From Sulfitobacter brevis (lineage in GTDB: Bacteria > Pseudomonadota > Alphaproteobacteria > Rhodobacterales > Rhodobacteraceae), in contig NZ_FOMW01000004.1 in the NCBI RefSeq assembly GCF_900112755.1, positions 124,001-188,000 of the forward strand: 64,000 nt of DNA. The letters run 5' to 3'. The number at the start of each line of letters is the position of its first letter. The first letter of the stretch is position 1. A program made the translations under genes and the position numbers. This document shows, in pieces, positions 19,140 through 29,412 of the stretch. The notes beneath the pieces were generated by a model that ran no database searches, was not told the DNA's origin, and saw only the letters and a list, made by a program, of their open reading frames with translations.

Positions 19140-19805
19140 ATGGCTGGACAGATTCCTGATCTTGAAGCCCAGGTCCGGACGGGGACAGGCAAGGGCGCCG
19201 CTCGTCAAGCACGCCGTGACGGCTTGGTTCCTGGTATCGTGTTTGGTGGCGACAAAGAGCCCCTGCCGATTACCCTGAATTTCAACAAACTGCTGACCAT
19301 GCTGCGTGCAGGCCGCTTCAAAGCGACCCTGTTCAACCTGAAGGTCGAAGGCCACGATGACGTCCGCGTTATCTGCCGCGACGTTCAGCGCCATGTTGTC
19401 AAAGACCTGCCCACGCACGTCGACTTCATGCGCCTCAAGCGCACCACCCAGATCAACCTCTTCATCAACGTCGAAGTTTCCGGCGAAGAAGAGTGCCCGG
19501 GTCTGAAAAAAGGTGGCGTTCTGACTTTGGTACGTCCCGAAGTCGAACTGGTTGTAACCGCAGCAGACATTCCCGAGAGCATCACCGTTGATATCTCGGG
19601 CCTGCAAATCGGTGACAGCGCGACAATCGCCAACGTCAAGCTGCCTGAAGGTGCCAAGCCGGTCATCGACCGTGACTTCGTGATCGCTCAGGTTTCCGCA
19701 CCTTCCGGCCTCGCGTCACAGGACGACGAAGACGAAGATGTGGCAGCAGACGAAGTGCCGACCACCGAAATGGGTCCGCCCGACGGCGAAGAAGCCAAAG
19801 ACTAA
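19140..19805 (+). CDS. rplY: Ribosomal protein bL25 (long, CTC form)
   Basis: 221 aa from the ATG at 19140 ([20 protein letters not shown]). The 5S rRNA-binding L25 domain spans about 5-95, with [18 protein letters not shown]. The TL5/CTC beta domain follows to about 195, then an acidic low-complexity tail ([11 protein letters not shown]). It binds 5S rRNA in the large subunit. It is followed by a strong terminator and then pth, the common alphaproteobacterial rplY-pth order. Confidence 0.95.
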   Translation: MAGQIPDLEAQVRTGTGKGAARQARRDGLVPGIVFGGDKEPLPITLNFNKLLTMLRAGRFKATLFNLKVEGHDDVRVICRDVQRHVVKDLPTHVDFMRLKRTTQINLFINVEVSGEEECPGLKKGGVLTLVRPEVELVVTAADIPESITVDISGLQIGDSATIANVKLPEGAKPVIDRDFVIAQVSAPSGLASQDDEDEDVAADEVPTTEMGPPDGEEAKD

Positions 19806-19830
19806 TTCCTTCCCCCTCGGGACAGGATCG

Positions 19831-19858
19831 ACGGGGCCGCAATTTGCGGCCCCGTTTT
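19831..19858 (+). terminator. Terminator after rplY
   Basis: 11-bp near-perfect stem ACGGGGCCGCA / TGCGGCCCCGT with a 3-nt loop, followed by TTTT. Confidence 0.88.
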
Positions 19859-19969
19859 GCGTTTAACGGTTGCTATGTGCGGGCCAATCCACCCGAACCA
19901 TACCGTTTCGCATTCCGTTAGGGCGACCAAACGGCTAGTGTAGGGCAAGCAAGCGCACAGGAGCCCTAT

Positions 19970-20680
19970 ATGAAATTGATCGTTGGCCTTGGCAATCCGG
20001 GCGGCAAATATGCCCGCAACCGGCACAACGTCGGATTTATGGCGCTGGACCTGATTGCTGCGGATCACGGCTTTTCGCCGTGGAAGTCAAAGCACCAAGG
20101 CAGCATCAGCGAAGGCCGTTTGGGTTCTGACCGCGCCGCACTGCTGAAGCCCGAAACCTTCATGAACAATTCGGGTCAGTCGGTGCAGGCGGCTATGCGG
20201 TTTTACAAGCTTGAGTCGGCTGACGTGATTGTCTTTCACGACGAGATCGACCTCGCGCCCGGCAAGGTGAAGGTCAAGACCGGCGGCGGTCATGCCGGTC
20301 ACAATGGTCTGCGGTCGCTGCATGCACATATCGGCCCCGACTATACCCGCGTGCGCATCGGTGTCGGCCATCCGGGCCATAAAGACGCTGTACCGGGCTT
20401 TGTGCTGCGCGATTTTCCAAAGGCAGACGAAGGTTGGCTTGATGATGTGCTGCGCGGGATGAGCGAGGGCGCGCCGGATCTGGCGGCAGGCGATGCTGGC
20501 CGGTTTATGAATGCCGTCGGCATGCGGGTCAGCCCGCCGCGTTCGGGGACTGGCACGCGCGGTGCGGATGCTGACAAATCCCCGACTGCCGCCCCACCCC
20601 CTGCTGCAAATGCCCCCGCAGCCCCGACGCCGGAACAGCCGCAATCACCGTTGCAAAAGCTGATGGACCGGTTCCGATGA
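19970..20680 (+). CDS. pth: Peptidyl-tRNA hydrolase with C-terminal extension
   Basis: 236 aa. The catalytic domain (1-185) has GLGNPGGKYARNRHNVGF (Asn10, His20 equivalents), PETFMNNSGQSV and FHDEIDLAPGK with the catalytic Asp. It releases tRNA from prematurely dropped peptidyl-tRNA. Residues about 187-236 are an Ala/Pro-rich tail not present in E. coli Pth (194 aa). Its stop overlaps the start of the DUF2332 gene. Confidence 0.95.
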   Translation: MKLIVGLGNPGGKYARNRHNVGFMALDLIAADHGFSPWKSKHQGSISEGRLGSDRAALLKPETFMNNSGQSVQAAMRFYKLESADVIVFHDEIDLAPGKVKVKTGGGHAGHNGLRSLHAHIGPDYTRVRIGVGHPGHKDAVPGFVLRDFPKADEGWLDDVLRGMSEGAPDLAAGDAGRFMNAVGMRVSPPRSGTGTRGADADKSPTAAPPPAANAPAAPTPEQPQSPLQKLMDRFR

Positions 20681-21708
20681 GTTTGCAAAAGGCGTTTCTT
20701 GATCAAGCCGAAAGCTGTACGGCACTTGGCTCTCCCTTCATGGCGCGGCTGTTGAAACTTCTGGCAGCAGACTGGCCGGAAGACAGCCCCGTCGCGCGCA
20801 AATGCGCGGCGTTTGAGGGCGATATCGGTCCACGTGGCCATTCTCTGCCGCTGCGGATTACTGCCGGATTACATGCCTTGGTCTTAAACCGTGCCGCGCC
20901 CGCGCTGGTCGCGGTTTACCCGCCAAACCAGTCAAGTGACGCGGAATTGCGCGCGGCGGTGCTCGGAGCCCTCCAAGATCATGCTGCATTTTTAACCACG
21001 TGGATCGACAGCGCCCCGCAAACCAACGAAGTCCGCCGCTCTGCCGCGCTGATTGCCGGCGCTCGGGTAGCTGTCGCGCATTTCGACCTGCCGATACGGC
21101 TGAGCGAGCTTGGCACCAGTGGCGGGCTCAACATGATGTGGGACCACTACGCGCTGGAGATCGCCGGACGCCGTTTCGGTCCCGCGATGCCGACCGTGAT
21201 CCTCTCGCCCGAGTGGAAGGGCCCGCTGCCACTTGAGAAAACCCCGAACATCGCCAGTCGCGCCGGTGTTGACCTAAACCCTCTGGACCCGTCACGGGGG
21301 GACCATCTGCTGCGCCTGACGGCCTACCTCTGGGCCGATCAACCAGAGCGCGTGATGATGACCCGCGCCGCCGCCTCTGTGGCCACGACCGAGCTGGCGC
21401 GCGGCGACGCGATCGACTGGATCACCCCGCGGCTTTATTCCGCGCCGCAAGGCCAGTTGCACCTGATCCAGCACACGGTTGCATGGCAGTACTTCCCTGC
21501 CGAAACCCAAGCCCAGGGTCGTGCCCTTATTGAGGCGGCTGGCGCACAGGCCACGGCCAAACGCCCGCTTGCGTGGCTGGCGATGGAGGATGACGGCGGC
21601 GACAGGGGCGCGGCAGTCACGCTGCGCCTCTGGCCCGGCGATATACGGCTCAATCTGGGCCGCGCCGACTTTCATGGCCGCTGGATCGACTGGCAGTATC
21701 CGGCCTGA
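20677..21708 (+). CDS. DUF2332 family protein
   Basis: 343 aa, soluble, no signal peptide. Family recognised from the N-terminal pattern (DQAESCTALGSPFMARLLKLL), LHALVLNRAAPAL and the SELGTSGGLNMMWD segment near residue 145, which is a glycine-rich turn. Function unknown. It is translationally coupled to pth (ATGA overlap), a conserved neighbour relation in this lineage as far as I recall. Confidence 0.8.
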   Translation: MSLQKAFLDQAESCTALGSPFMARLLKLLAADWPEDSPVARKCAAFEGDIGPRGHSLPLRITAGLHALVLNRAAPALVAVYPPNQSSDAELRAAVLGALQDHAAFLTTWIDSAPQTNEVRRSAALIAGARVAVAHFDLPIRLSELGTSGGLNMMWDHYALEIAGRRFGPAMPTVILSPEWKGPLPLEKTPNIASRAGVDLNPLDPSRGDHLLRLTAYLWADQPERVMMTRAAASVATTELARGDAIDWITPRLYSAPQGQLHLIQHTVAWQYFPAETQAQGRALIEAAGAQATAKRPLAWLAMEDDGGDRGAAVTLRLWPGDIRLNLGRADFHGRWIDWQYPA

Positions 21709-21773
21709 CCGATAACAGGCTGGCACCCGACCAGACCTTGTGATTGGATGCCCCTTAAAAGCGGAGGCCGGTA

Positions 21774-22937
21774 ATGCGCAAGTTTGGAAAATGGGTGGGT
21801 CGGGTGCTTTTGGCGCTGGTATTGGCTGCCGTGGTGATCGGGCTGTGGAAGCGCGAGGAAATCACCCGCCTGCTTGCGGTCAATTCCCTGTTCTCCGAAG
21901 AAAATATTGTCCAGAACTTCAGCCACATGGACCGCGCCTTCCTGACCCAGCCCGTGTCGCGCGGCAGTGGCCCAACAGTTGACCTGCCCTATGGCCCGGA
22001 AACCACCCTGCCCGCCGCCGTCGACGATTGGATCAAGGACCGCACCGTGACTGCGCTGGTCGTGCTCAAGGATGGTGCGGTGGTCTATGAGAATTATTTC
22101 CGCGGCACCGCGCGCGATGACCGCCGCATCAGTTGGTCGGTTGCCAAAAGCTTTCTGTCAGCGCTTGTCGGCGTGTTGATTGACGAGGGCAAAATCGCCT
22201 CTATTGATGATCCGGTGACCAAATATGCGCCTTCCCTCATGGGCGGCGCCTATGACGGCGCCACCCTGCGCCACGTGCTGAACATGGCCAGCGGCGTCAC
22301 CTTCGACGAGGACTACCTCGACCAAAGCTCCGACATTAGCCGCATGGGACGCGTGCTGGCCCTTGGCGGCAAAATGGACGATTTCGCTGCAGGGCTGGAC
22401 CAGACGTTCGCAGCCCCCGGCGAGACATGGCAATATGTCTCGATTGATACGCATGTTGTGGGCATGGTTGTGCGCGGTGCTACAGGGCGGCCAATTGCCG
22501 AACTGCTGAGTGAAAAGATCATCGCCCCCCTCGGCTTGGAGTTTGCGCCCTATTACGTCACCGATGGCGTCGGGACCGCGTTTGTGCTTGGGGGGCTGAA
22601 CCTGACCACCCGCGATTATGCTCGCTTTGGCCAGATGTTTGCGCAAAAAGGCGAGTGGCAAGGCAAGCAGATCGTACCCGCCGCGTGGGTCGAAGCCTCG
22701 ACCACGGCCAGCGCCCCGACCGAACCGGGCAGCATCGGCTACGGCCTGCAATGGTGGGTGCCCCAAGGCGCCGCCGCCGGAGAATACATGGCGCGGGGCA
22801 TCTACGGCCAATACATTTACATCGACACGGCGCGAAACGTCGTGATTGCCACCAACGCCGCCGACCGCCGCTTTCGTGATGCTGGCGTGTCTGACCAGAA
22901 CATCGCGATCTTCCGCGAGATCGCCCAAAGCCTGTGA
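21774..22937 (+). CDS. Membrane-anchored beta-lactamase-family serine hydrolase
   Basis: 387 aa. An N-terminal membrane anchor (residues about 8-24) is followed by a class C beta-lactamase/DD-peptidase fold. Catalytic SxxK in ISWSVAKSFLSALVG near residue 124, a Tyr-x-Ser element in TWQYVSIDTHV near 222, and a C-terminal ARGIYGQYIYID segment. Members include esterases, D-aminopeptidases and penicillin-binding relatives, so the substrate is not set. Three short-spaced genes follow on the same strand. Confidence 0.85.
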   Translation: MRKFGKWVGRVLLALVLAAVVIGLWKREEITRLLAVNSLFSEENIVQNFSHMDRAFLTQPVSRGSGPTVDLPYGPETTLPAAVDDWIKDRTVTALVVLKDGAVVYENYFRGTARDDRRISWSVAKSFLSALVGVLIDEGKIASIDDPVTKYAPSLMGGAYDGATLRHVLNMASGVTFDEDYLDQSSDISRMGRVLALGGKMDDFAAGLDQTFAAPGETWQYVSIDTHVVGMVVRGATGRPIAELLSEKIIAPLGLEFAPYYVTDGVGTAFVLGGLNLTTRDYARFGQMFAQKGEWQGKQIVPAAWVEASTTASAPTEPGSIGYGLQWWVPQGAAAGEYMARGIYGQYIYIDTARNVVIATNAADRRFRDAGVSDQNIAIFREIAQSL

Positions 22938-22943
22938 GGTCCC

Positions 22944-23327
22944 ATGCAACCTGACGATCCTATCAATGTCCTTGGTGGCCCGCTCGAACTCTGCGGCCGC
23001 GACCCGCTCACCGGATTTTTTCGCGATGGCCACTGCAATACCTGCAGTGAAGACCAAGGCAGCCATACCGTCTGTGCGATCATGACAGCCGAGTTTCTGG
23101 CCTATTCCAAATATGTCGGCAACGACCTCTCCACCCCGCGCCCCGAATTCGGGTTTGCAGGGCTGAGCGCTGGCGACCCGTGGTGCCTCTGCGCGGGGCG
23201 CTTCTTGCAAGCTGCCGACGAAGGCTGCGGACCCAAGCTGCGCCTCGCCGCCACCCATCTGCGCGCCACCGATATCGTACCGCTGCAAGTGCTGCGCAGC
23301 CACGCAATTGACGACACCTCCTTCTGA
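22944..23327 (+). CDS. DUF2237 family protein
   Basis: 127 aa with the whole DUF2237 pattern: NVLGGPLELCGRDPLTGFFR at the start, CNTCSEDQGSHTVCAIMTAEFL in the middle, and GDPWCLCAGRFLQA near 78, followed by VPLQVLRSHAID. Several conserved cysteines suggest metal or redox chemistry, but no function is known. It begins 6 nt after the serine hydrolase. Confidence 0.88.
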   Translation: MQPDDPINVLGGPLELCGRDPLTGFFRDGHCNTCSEDQGSHTVCAIMTAEFLAYSKYVGNDLSTPRPEFGFAGLSAGDPWCLCAGRFLQAADEGCGPKLRLAATHLRATDIVPLQVLRSHAIDDTSF

Positions 23328-23340
23328 TCGGACCTCGCGC

Positions 23341-23931
23341 ATGACATCGGCTCTACACTTCCTCGCCCTCGTCGCGATCCTGCTCCTCCCCGCTGTCGCC
23401 ACGGCGCAGAACGATCCGCGCCCCGAGGATGCCGCGCGCCTTAGCCGTTATGATGCCGCTGCTGGCGATGCGTTGCTGCAAGCCCTCGCAAACGGCGCGC
23501 CGAAAGATATCACTGCCCTCACAACCGCCTTAGCTGGGGAGCCTCTACCCGCACTGGACGAGACCCTACAAGGCGATTGGACCTGCCGCACAATGAAGCT
23601 CGGCGGGCTTGCCGACCTCGTGGTCTACAGCCCGTTCAAATGCAGCTTCACTATAAACGACACCGGTTTTGCGTTTGAAAAATTGACAGGTTCCCAACGC
23701 ACACGGGGCGCGATCATCCTGCTTGATGGCCGTGCGATCTATCTGGGTGTTGGCTACGTAGCGGGTCAAAACCCGCCCGCTTACGCCGATCTGCCGCAGG
23801 AATTCACGTCTGATGGCAGCGTCCAAAGCGACATCGCGATACTCGAACGGGTAAGCCCGACCCGCGCGCGCCTGCTCTTTCCCTCACCCGCCGTCGAGAG
23901 CGACTTCGACATACTCGAACTCACCCGCTAG
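23341..23931 (+). CDS. Secreted DUF4893-like protein
   Basis: 196 aa from ATG 23341. The signal peptide ends near ATAQN (about residue 23). The mature domain has GDWTCRTMKLGG, CSFTINDTGFAFEKLTGSQR and IAILERVSPTRARLLFP, which I match to DUF4893. Periplasmic, function unknown. Last gene of the hydrolase/DUF2237 run, ending at a hairpin and converging on trpB. Confidence 0.75.
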   Translation: MTSALHFLALVAILLLPAVATAQNDPRPEDAARLSRYDAAAGDALLQALANGAPKDITALTTALAGEPLPALDETLQGDWTCRTMKLGGLADLVVYSPFKCSFTINDTGFAFEKLTGSQRTRGAIILLDGRAIYLGVGYVAGQNPPAYADLPQEFTSDGSVQSDIAILERVSPTRARLLFPSPAVESDFDILELTR

Positions 23932-23968
23932 GGTATCTTCTCTTTTTAGCCAGAAACTGGTTGTGGGT

Positions 23969-23996
23969 CTGGGGGCAGAGCCCCCAGCGCCCTTTT
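23969..23996 (+). terminator. Hairpin terminator between convergent genes
   Basis: 8-bp stem CTGGGGGC / GCCCCCAG with a 3-nt loop. TTTT follows 5 nt later on the plus strand. The GGGGGC-AGA-GCCCCC hairpin type is common between genes in this family. Confidence 0.55.
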
Positions 23997-24014
23997 CGCG
24001 TCAGCCCATGTTAA

Positions 24015-25247
24015 TCAGGCAAACTTGCCCATCTCAAAGCCCAAAGCCCGCGCTACGGTAAAGATGTCTTTATCGCCACGCCCGCACATGTTCATGCAGA
24101 TGATGTGATCTTTCGGCAGTTCGGGGGCGATTTTCATCACATGCGCCAAGGCATGCGAGGGCTCCAACGCGGGAATAATTCCCTCCAACTGGCACGACAG
24201 CTGAAACGCTTCCAGCGCCTCGACATCTGTGATCGAAACATATTTCGCCCGCCCGATCTCATGCAGCCATGCGTGCTCAGGCCCGATGCCGGGATAGTCG
24301 AGCCCCGCCGAAATTGAAAATCCTTCTAAAATCTGGCCGTCATCGTCCTGCAGCAGATAGGTCCGGTTGCCGTGCAACACACCTGGCCGCCCGCCTGTCA
24401 GCGAGGCACAATGTTCCATCTTTTCGTTCACGCCCTTGCCGCCAGCCTCGACACCGATGATGCCGACTTCCTTGTCGTCAAGGAACGGATAGAACAGCCC
24501 CATCGCGTTCGATCCGCCACCGATGGCGGCGATCAAGGTGTCAGGCAGGCGCCCTTCGGCAGCGGTCATTTGCTCGCGAACTTCCTTACCGATAATCGAC
24601 TGGAAATCACGGACCATGGCCGGATAGGGGTGCGGACCTGCCACCGTGCCAATGCAATAGAACGTGTCGCGCACGTTGGTCACCCAGTCGCGCAGCGCGT
24701 CGTTCATCGCGTCCTTCAGCGTGCCACGACCCGAGGTCACCGGCACCACTTCCGCCCCCAGAAGGCGCATGCGGAACACGTTCGGGGCCTGACGTTCGAC
24801 ATCATGTGCGCCCATATAGACCACACACTGCAAACCGAACTTTGCACAGACCGTCGCGGTGGCCACGCCGTGCTGGCCTGCGCCAGTTTCGGCGATGATG
24901 CGTTTCTTGCCCATGCGGCGCGCCAGAATGATCTGGCCAAGTACGTTGTTGATCTTATGCGCGCCGGTGTGGTTCAGCTCGTCGCGCTTCATATAGATCT
25001 TGGCACCGCCCAGATGGTCGGTCAGCCGCTCGGCGAAATAGAGCGGGCTTGGGCGGCCCACATAATGGGTCCACAGATCGTGCATTTCGGCCCAGAAACT
25101 CTCGTCGGTCTTGGCCTTTTCGTATTCTTCCTCAAGGCTGAGGATCAGTGGCATCAGTGTCTCGGATACAAACCGCCCGCCGAAATCGCCAAAGCGGCCA
25201 TTCTCGTCCGGGCCGGACATGAAGCTGTTGAAAAGGTCATTTGCCAT
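24015..25247 (-). CDS. trpB: Tryptophan synthase beta subunit
   Basis: 410 aa, full length. PLP lysine in [16 protein letters not shown] near residue 96, the catalytic Glu in [15 protein letters not shown], and the PLP phosphate loop GGGSNAMG near 240. Condenses indole with serine to tryptophan. No trpF or trpA adjoins it, so the subunits are encoded at separate loci in this genome. An AGGAGA-like site precedes the ATG at 25247. Confidence 0.96.
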   Translation of the reverse strand: MANDLFNSFMSGPDENGRFGDFGGRFVSETLMPLILSLEEEYEKAKTDESFWAEMHDLWTHYVGRPSPLYFAERLTDHLGGAKIYMKRDELNHTGAHKINNVLGQIILARRMGKKRIIAETGAGQHGVATATVCAKFGLQCVVYMGAHDVERQAPNVFRMRLLGAEVVPVTSGRGTLKDAMNDALRDWVTNVRDTFYCIGTVAGPHPYPAMVRDFQSIIGKEVREQMTAAEGRLPDTLIAAIGGGSNAMGLFYPFLDDKEVGIIGVEAGGKGVNEKMEHCASLTGGRPGVLHGNRTYLLQDDDGQILEGFSISAGLDYPGIGPEHAWLHEIGRAKYVSITDVEALEAFQLSCQLEGIIPALEPSHALAHVMKIAPELPKDHIICMNMCGRGDKDIFTVARALGFEMGKFA

Positions 25248-25337
25248 GATGGTCTCCTGTCGGGGCTGTGCCCGTTTATCGCCGTTCAGGGGCGGGGTAA
25301 AGCCGACCTGCGCGGCAAGTGCCCCCGCCCCCGTTTC

Positions 25338-27287
25338 TCACTCGAAAATCTTGAACAACTCGCGCTTCAGCTTGTTCTCCAATCCCTCCTTCAACGCATC
25401 CTCGACCGATTGCCCATCCTGCCGCGTCACGCCAAGCTCGTCTTGCAATTTCTCGTCCAGCTTTTGCTTTATCTGATCTGCAGCGCGCTGTGCCTCAGCG
25501 TTAAAGTTCAAGTCTACCGCCGCCTTTAAGTCTGGCTTGATCTGGGGGTCGGCCCAAGGCCCGTATATGCGCACCGGCACGGCCAGCCCGCGCCCTGCAT
25601 TCACCCGCAGCGCCTTGGGTGTAACGGTATAGTCCAGCGTTTGCGCGCCAAGATTGACCTCGCCGCGCCCGCTGGCATTGAAGTTCGGCAACAGCATCAG
25701 CAGATCATCGTTGCGCAACACCCCGCCCAAAATCTCGAAGGTTGCCCCCATCTCATCAAACACCGTGGTGCCGCCCTTCACATCGTAAGAGCCGAGCAGG
25801 TTATCCAGATCGATCCCTTCAATGCTGCCGCGCCCGACTGTGATCCCACCGTCCCCTTTGAGCGAGCGCATGATCGCGTCCATGCTGGCCCCTGCCGCGA
25901 GAAAGCTGATTTCGGCATCCCCCTTGCCCGTGAAGCGGGTCAGGTCGGCCATGTCAGTCAACAGTGGCTTCATCTCGACCCCTAGCGCGCTCAGACTGCC
26001 ACCGACCGAAAGGCCTTTGCGGTTGTTCAGCACGACTTCGCCGAGCAGTTTACCGCCATAGGCCGCCACGTCGCGCAGCTCAAATACCAACCGCGAGCGG
26101 TCATTACTCAATAAGGCGCGCGTCGGCCCCAATTGCAGTGATCCCAGGTCGATGCTGTCAGCGCTCAGCGCAATCGCCCCGTTAAATGCAGCCAAGGCGG
26201 AGAGGTCGATCGCCGCAGTGGACCAGCCTGCGGGTGCAGGCGCAGGTGCAGCGGGGGCGGATTCCACGGTTCCTTCGGGTGCAGCACCAAATGCGCTCAG
26301 GTCCAGCGCTCCGGCATTGAGCTGTGCATTCACTTGAGGCGTTCCGTCCAAACCGATGTCTGCCGCGCCGCGCAAGGTATTGCCACCCAGATCCGCCACC
26401 AATTCGCGCAGCGCAAGTTGGCGGTCGGTCGTGAGCGTCAGCTGCGTGCGGATATCCGTGCGTTGCCCCAGCTTTTCAGGCAAATCGACCCCGTCAAAGC
26501 CCAATTGCGCCAGAAAATTCGCTGTGTCGGAGGTTTTGAACCACAGATCGCCTGCGGCTTCGCCCTTCAGCGACCCGCGCCCCGTTAGCGTCACCCCGCC
26601 GCCCGTCGCGGTCAGACGCGCGCGCAGTTGCTGAACGCCGCCTTGCAAGAAGCTGGCGAAGTTTTCGACCTTTGCGTCGAGCGTTACGACATCCCGCGCG
26701 GGACGCATGCTGGCGATAACCTGCGCCGCGCCGCCCGCTTCGGGCCAATCCAGCGACAGATCGACCCCTTCGTAAGACACCAGATCAGCCCCTTCTGCAT
26801 CATAGATCAGGGTCGCATCAGTGATCTTGAGTTTTTGGATTGTAACGGGTCGCGCTGCTCGTGCGGGCGTGGTTTCAGTTTCGATCACAGCCTCGCCCGT
26901 GGCATCCGAAAACTGCCAACTTGCACGCCCGTCGCGGCGCTGTTCCAACCGGATCGTCGGGCTTTGCGCCTCGATATTGGTGATTTTGATCTCGCCGCGC
27001 AGCAGGGCCATCGCATCCACACCGATTGCCGCGTTTGACGTGGTCAGCATCGCGCCATCTTTGGCCCAGCTCGCGTTTCCAACCTCCAGCTTGCCCGCAC
27101 TAATCCCCAGTTCGGGCCAGAGCGTCATCGACACATCGCCCGAGATTGTCACGTCGCGGCCCGTGATCTTGCGCAGCTGATCCCCCGCAATCCGTGCAAT
27201 CCGGTCGGCGGGCAACATCACTAACGAGACCCCGGCTACCACAACAATCAGCACCAATACGCCGAAAATCCGCAAAATCCACTTCAT
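25338..27287 (-). CDS. AsmA-family envelope protein
   Basis: 649 aa from ATG 27287. One N-terminal membrane helix ([19 protein letters not shown]) anchors a long periplasmic region. The AsmA core is seen in [20 protein letters not shown] near residue 40 and in the C-terminal part with [20 protein letters not shown] near 490. AsmA-like proteins are bridge-type proteins that influence lipid transport to the outer membrane. The C-terminus is lysine-rich and helical. Divergent from rimO. Confidence 0.85.
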   Translation of the reverse strand: MKWILRIFGVLVLIVVVAGVSLVMLPADRIARIAGDQLRKITGRDVTISGDVSMTLWPELGISAGKLEVGNASWAKDGAMLTTSNAAIGVDAMALLRGEIKITNIEAQSPTIRLEQRRDGRASWQFSDATGEAVIETETTPARAARPVTIQKLKITDATLIYDAEGADLVSYEGVDLSLDWPEAGGAAQVIASMRPARDVVTLDAKVENFASFLQGGVQQLRARLTATGGGVTLTGRGSLKGEAAGDLWFKTSDTANFLAQLGFDGVDLPEKLGQRTDIRTQLTLTTDRQLALRELVADLGGNTLRGAADIGLDGTPQVNAQLNAGALDLSAFGAAPEGTVESAPAAPAPAPAGWSTAAIDLSALAAFNGAIALSADSIDLGSLQLGPTRALLSNDRSRLVFELRDVAAYGGKLLGEVVLNNRKGLSVGGSLSALGVEMKPLLTDMADLTRFTGKGDAEISFLAAGASMDAIMRSLKGDGGITVGRGSIEGIDLDNLLGSYDVKGGTTVFDEMGATFEILGGVLRNDDLLMLLPNFNASGRGEVNLGAQTLDYTVTPKALRVNAGRGLAVPVRIYGPWADPQIKPDLKAAVDLNFNAEAQRAADQIKQKLDEKLQDELGVTRQDGQSVEDALKEGLENKLKRELFKIFE

Positions 27288-27351
27288 CAACCGCTCTCCC
27301 ACTGGTTTGCGGGCCTTTCGCAGACCCTTTGCTTGGCTTATAGCGCAGTTC

Positions 27352-28722
27352 ATGAGCACAAACCCACCCAATCTGCGCCCCGACCTTGCCCCCAAGGCAA
27401 AGCTGTCGGAACTCTCCCGCCCCGGCCAGCCGACCATCGGCATGGTCTCGCTTGGCTGCCCTAAGGCGCTGGTCGATTCCGAGCGAATTCTGACGCGGCT
27501 GCGCGCCGAAGGCTATGCGGTATCGCCTGACTATGCGGGCGCTGATGCGGTGATCGTCAACACCTGCGGGTTTCTCGACTCCGCCAAGGCGGAATCGCTG
27601 GATGCCATCGGCGAGGCGCTGACCGAGAATGGCCGCGTGATCGTGACCGGATGTCTGGGCGCCGAGCCCGATTACATCCGCGAACACCACCCGCGCATTC
27701 TGGCCGTGACCGGCCCGCACCAATATGAACAGGTGCTCGACGCTGTGCATAAGGCCGTGCCGCCCTCGCCTGATCCGTTTATTGATCTGCTCCCAGCGCA
27801 GGCCGTCTCCCTGACGCCGCGGCACTATAGCTACCTCAAGATTTCCGAGGGCTGTAACCACAAGTGCAAATTCTGCATCATTCCCGACATGCGCGGCCGG
27901 TTGCAATCGCGCCCTGCCCACGCCGTCGTGCGCGAGGCTGAGCGGCTGGTCGCCAGCGGCGTGAAAGAGCTGCTGGTCATCAGTCAGGACACCTCGGCCT
28001 ACGGGGTCGATATCAAACATGCCGAGGACCGTGGCCATCGCGCCCATATCACCGATCTGGCCCGCGATCTGGGTTCGCTCGGGGCTTGGGTCCGGCTGCA
28101 CTACGTCTATCCCTACCCGCATGTGCGCCAGTTGATCCCACTGATGGCCGAAGGGCTGGTGTTGCCCTATCTCGATATCCCGTTCCAGCACGCACATCCG
28201 GATGTATTGAAGCGTATGGCGCGGCCTGCTGCGGCCTCCAAAACGCTGGACGAGATTGCGGCGTGGCGCGATACATGTCCCGACATTACCTTGCGCTCGA
28301 CCTTTATCGTCGGCTATCCGGGCGAGACCGAGGCCGAGTTCCAGACCCTGCTTGATTGGCTTGATGAGGCGCAACTCGACCGCGTTGGCTGTTTTCAATA
28401 CGAGAACGTTGAGGGCGCGCGGTCAAATGCGCTGCCCGACCATGTGGCGGACGAGATCAAACAAGATCGTTGGGACCGCTTCATGGCCAAGGCGCAGGCG
28501 ATTTCCGAGGCCAAGCTCGCCGCCAAGGTCGGTAAGCGCATCGAGGTCATTATTGATGAGATCGACAGCGATGCCGCCACCTGCCGCACCAAATCCGACG
28601 CGCCGGAGATCGACGGCAACCTGTATATCGACGAGGGCCATGAGGCTTTGACCGTTGGCGATATTGTCACCGTCGAGGTCGAGGAAGCCGGAGAATACGA
28701 TCTCTGGGGTCGTTTGGTCTGA
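27352..28722 (+). CDS. rimO: Ribosomal protein uS12 methylthiotransferase RimO
   Basis: 456 aa from ATG 27352. UPF0004 domain with [17 protein letters not shown] and [14 protein letters not shown] (auxiliary Fe-S cysteines), radical-SAM CxxxCxxC in [18 protein letters not shown] near 165, and a C-terminal TRAM domain ending in [12 protein letters not shown]. It adds a methylthio group to Asp88 of S12. The RimO-specific [15 protein letters not shown] segment separates it from MiaB. Confidence 0.95.
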   Translation: MSTNPPNLRPDLAPKAKLSELSRPGQPTIGMVSLGCPKALVDSERILTRLRAEGYAVSPDYAGADAVIVNTCGFLDSAKAESLDAIGEALTENGRVIVTGCLGAEPDYIREHHPRILAVTGPHQYEQVLDAVHKAVPPSPDPFIDLLPAQAVSLTPRHYSYLKISEGCNHKCKFCIIPDMRGRLQSRPAHAVVREAERLVASGVKELLVISQDTSAYGVDIKHAEDRGHRAHITDLARDLGSLGAWVRLHYVYPYPHVRQLIPLMAEGLVLPYLDIPFQHAHPDVLKRMARPAAASKTLDEIAAWRDTCPDITLRSTFIVGYPGETEAEFQTLLDWLDEAQLDRVGCFQYENVEGARSNALPDHVADEIKQDRWDRFMAKAQAISEAKLAAKVGKRIEVIIDEIDSDAATCRTKSDAPEIDGNLYIDEGHEALTVGDIVTVEVEEAGEYDLWGRLV

Positions 28723-28755
28723 CAGTTTAACGGCACCTTAAAACATTCACGCTCA

Positions 28756-28786
28756 CGGCGGTCGGATACTCCGGCCGCCGTTTTGC
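28756..28786 (+). terminator. Terminator after rimO
   Basis: 11-bp stem (one G-T pair) ACGGCGGTCGG / CCGGCCGCCGT with a 5-nt loop, then TTTT. Confidence 0.82.
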
Positions 28787-28855
28787 ATTGTCGGGTCAGG
28801 AACCTTACTTGATCGCCGCTCCGGCAGTCCCTCCGAGATCGGCCACTTTTAGCCT

Positions 28856-28888
28856 ATGTAGTGGAAGGGGCATTAATGCGCACTACAT
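28856..28888. promoter_or_regulatory. Nested palindromes upstream of the 122-aa gene
   Basis: Outer inverted repeat ATGTAGTG / CACTACAT with a 17-nt spacer. Inside the spacer is a perfect GCATTAATGC palindrome (28870-28879). It lies about 95 bp before the TTG start, a position suited to an operator. No regulator is identified. Confidence 0.4.
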
Positions 28889-28982
28889 GTACCTAAAGAC
28901 AGCATAGTGAGACAAGCAACCCTTGCAAATGTTCACGCTATGTTCTATATTGGTGTTAACCAGAACGTAAGGAGGCTTCACA

Positions 28983-29351
28983 TTGTCCTTCCAACCTCAG
29001 TTTCCCGGTATATTCACCTCCGCCGAGGGGGCCCGACCGGTACAAGACGACCTGCCACTCGCCCATCCGCTGCCTGCTACCGAAAAGCAGATCAGCTATG
29101 CCCGTGTGTTGGCCGCTAAAACCGGCGCTGCACTGCCGCGCCATGCTGAACAGGACCGCGTGGCCCTGTCCAAGTGGATTGACAACCACAAAGTCCCTGC
29201 GCCTCAAGGGCGGTTTTCTGAGTATCCTTCTTCGAAGCAGGTCCAATTTGCCGAGCGGATCGCGCGGATCAAACGCAGCGAAGTACCCCCCGAGTGTTTT
29301 CGCGACAAAACGCTGATGTCGCGTTGGATCGACGGCAATAAGCCGCGCTAG
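28983..29351 (+). CDS. Uncharacterised protein with two copies of a KQ-x-x-A...WID motif
   Basis: 122 aa starting at TTG 28983, with AAGGAGG seven nt upstream, which fixes the start. Residues about 33-70 (EKQISYARVLAAKTG ... LSKWIDNHK) and 82-119 (SKQVQFAERIARIKR ... MSRWIDGNK) are an internal duplication. Similar single units occur at the C-termini of some topoisomerases and other DNA-associated proteins, so nucleic acid binding is possible, but this is inference. It is basic and has no signal peptide. Confidence 0.75.
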   Translation: MSFQPQFPGIFTSAEGARPVQDDLPLAHPLPATEKQISYARVLAAKTGAALPRHAEQDRVALSKWIDNHKVPAPQGRFSEYPSSKQVQFAERIARIKRSEVPPECFRDKTLMSRWIDGNKPR

Positions 29352-29412
29352 GCGGGTGCGCTGACGCTAAGTCAGCCATCGTTTATTAACCGGCGGGTGC
29401 TAGGTATCGTCT

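Noticed and set aside
22158-23402. 414-aa minus-strand open frame over the hydrolase and DUF2237 genes
   Set aside because: Antisense to two domain-supported genes.
24372-25529. 385-aa plus-strand open frame opposite trpB
   Set aside because: Antisense shadow. trpB carries all catalytic motifs.
27100-28398. 432-aa minus-strand open frame in rimO
   Set aside because: Antisense to rimO, which has intact catalytic motifs.
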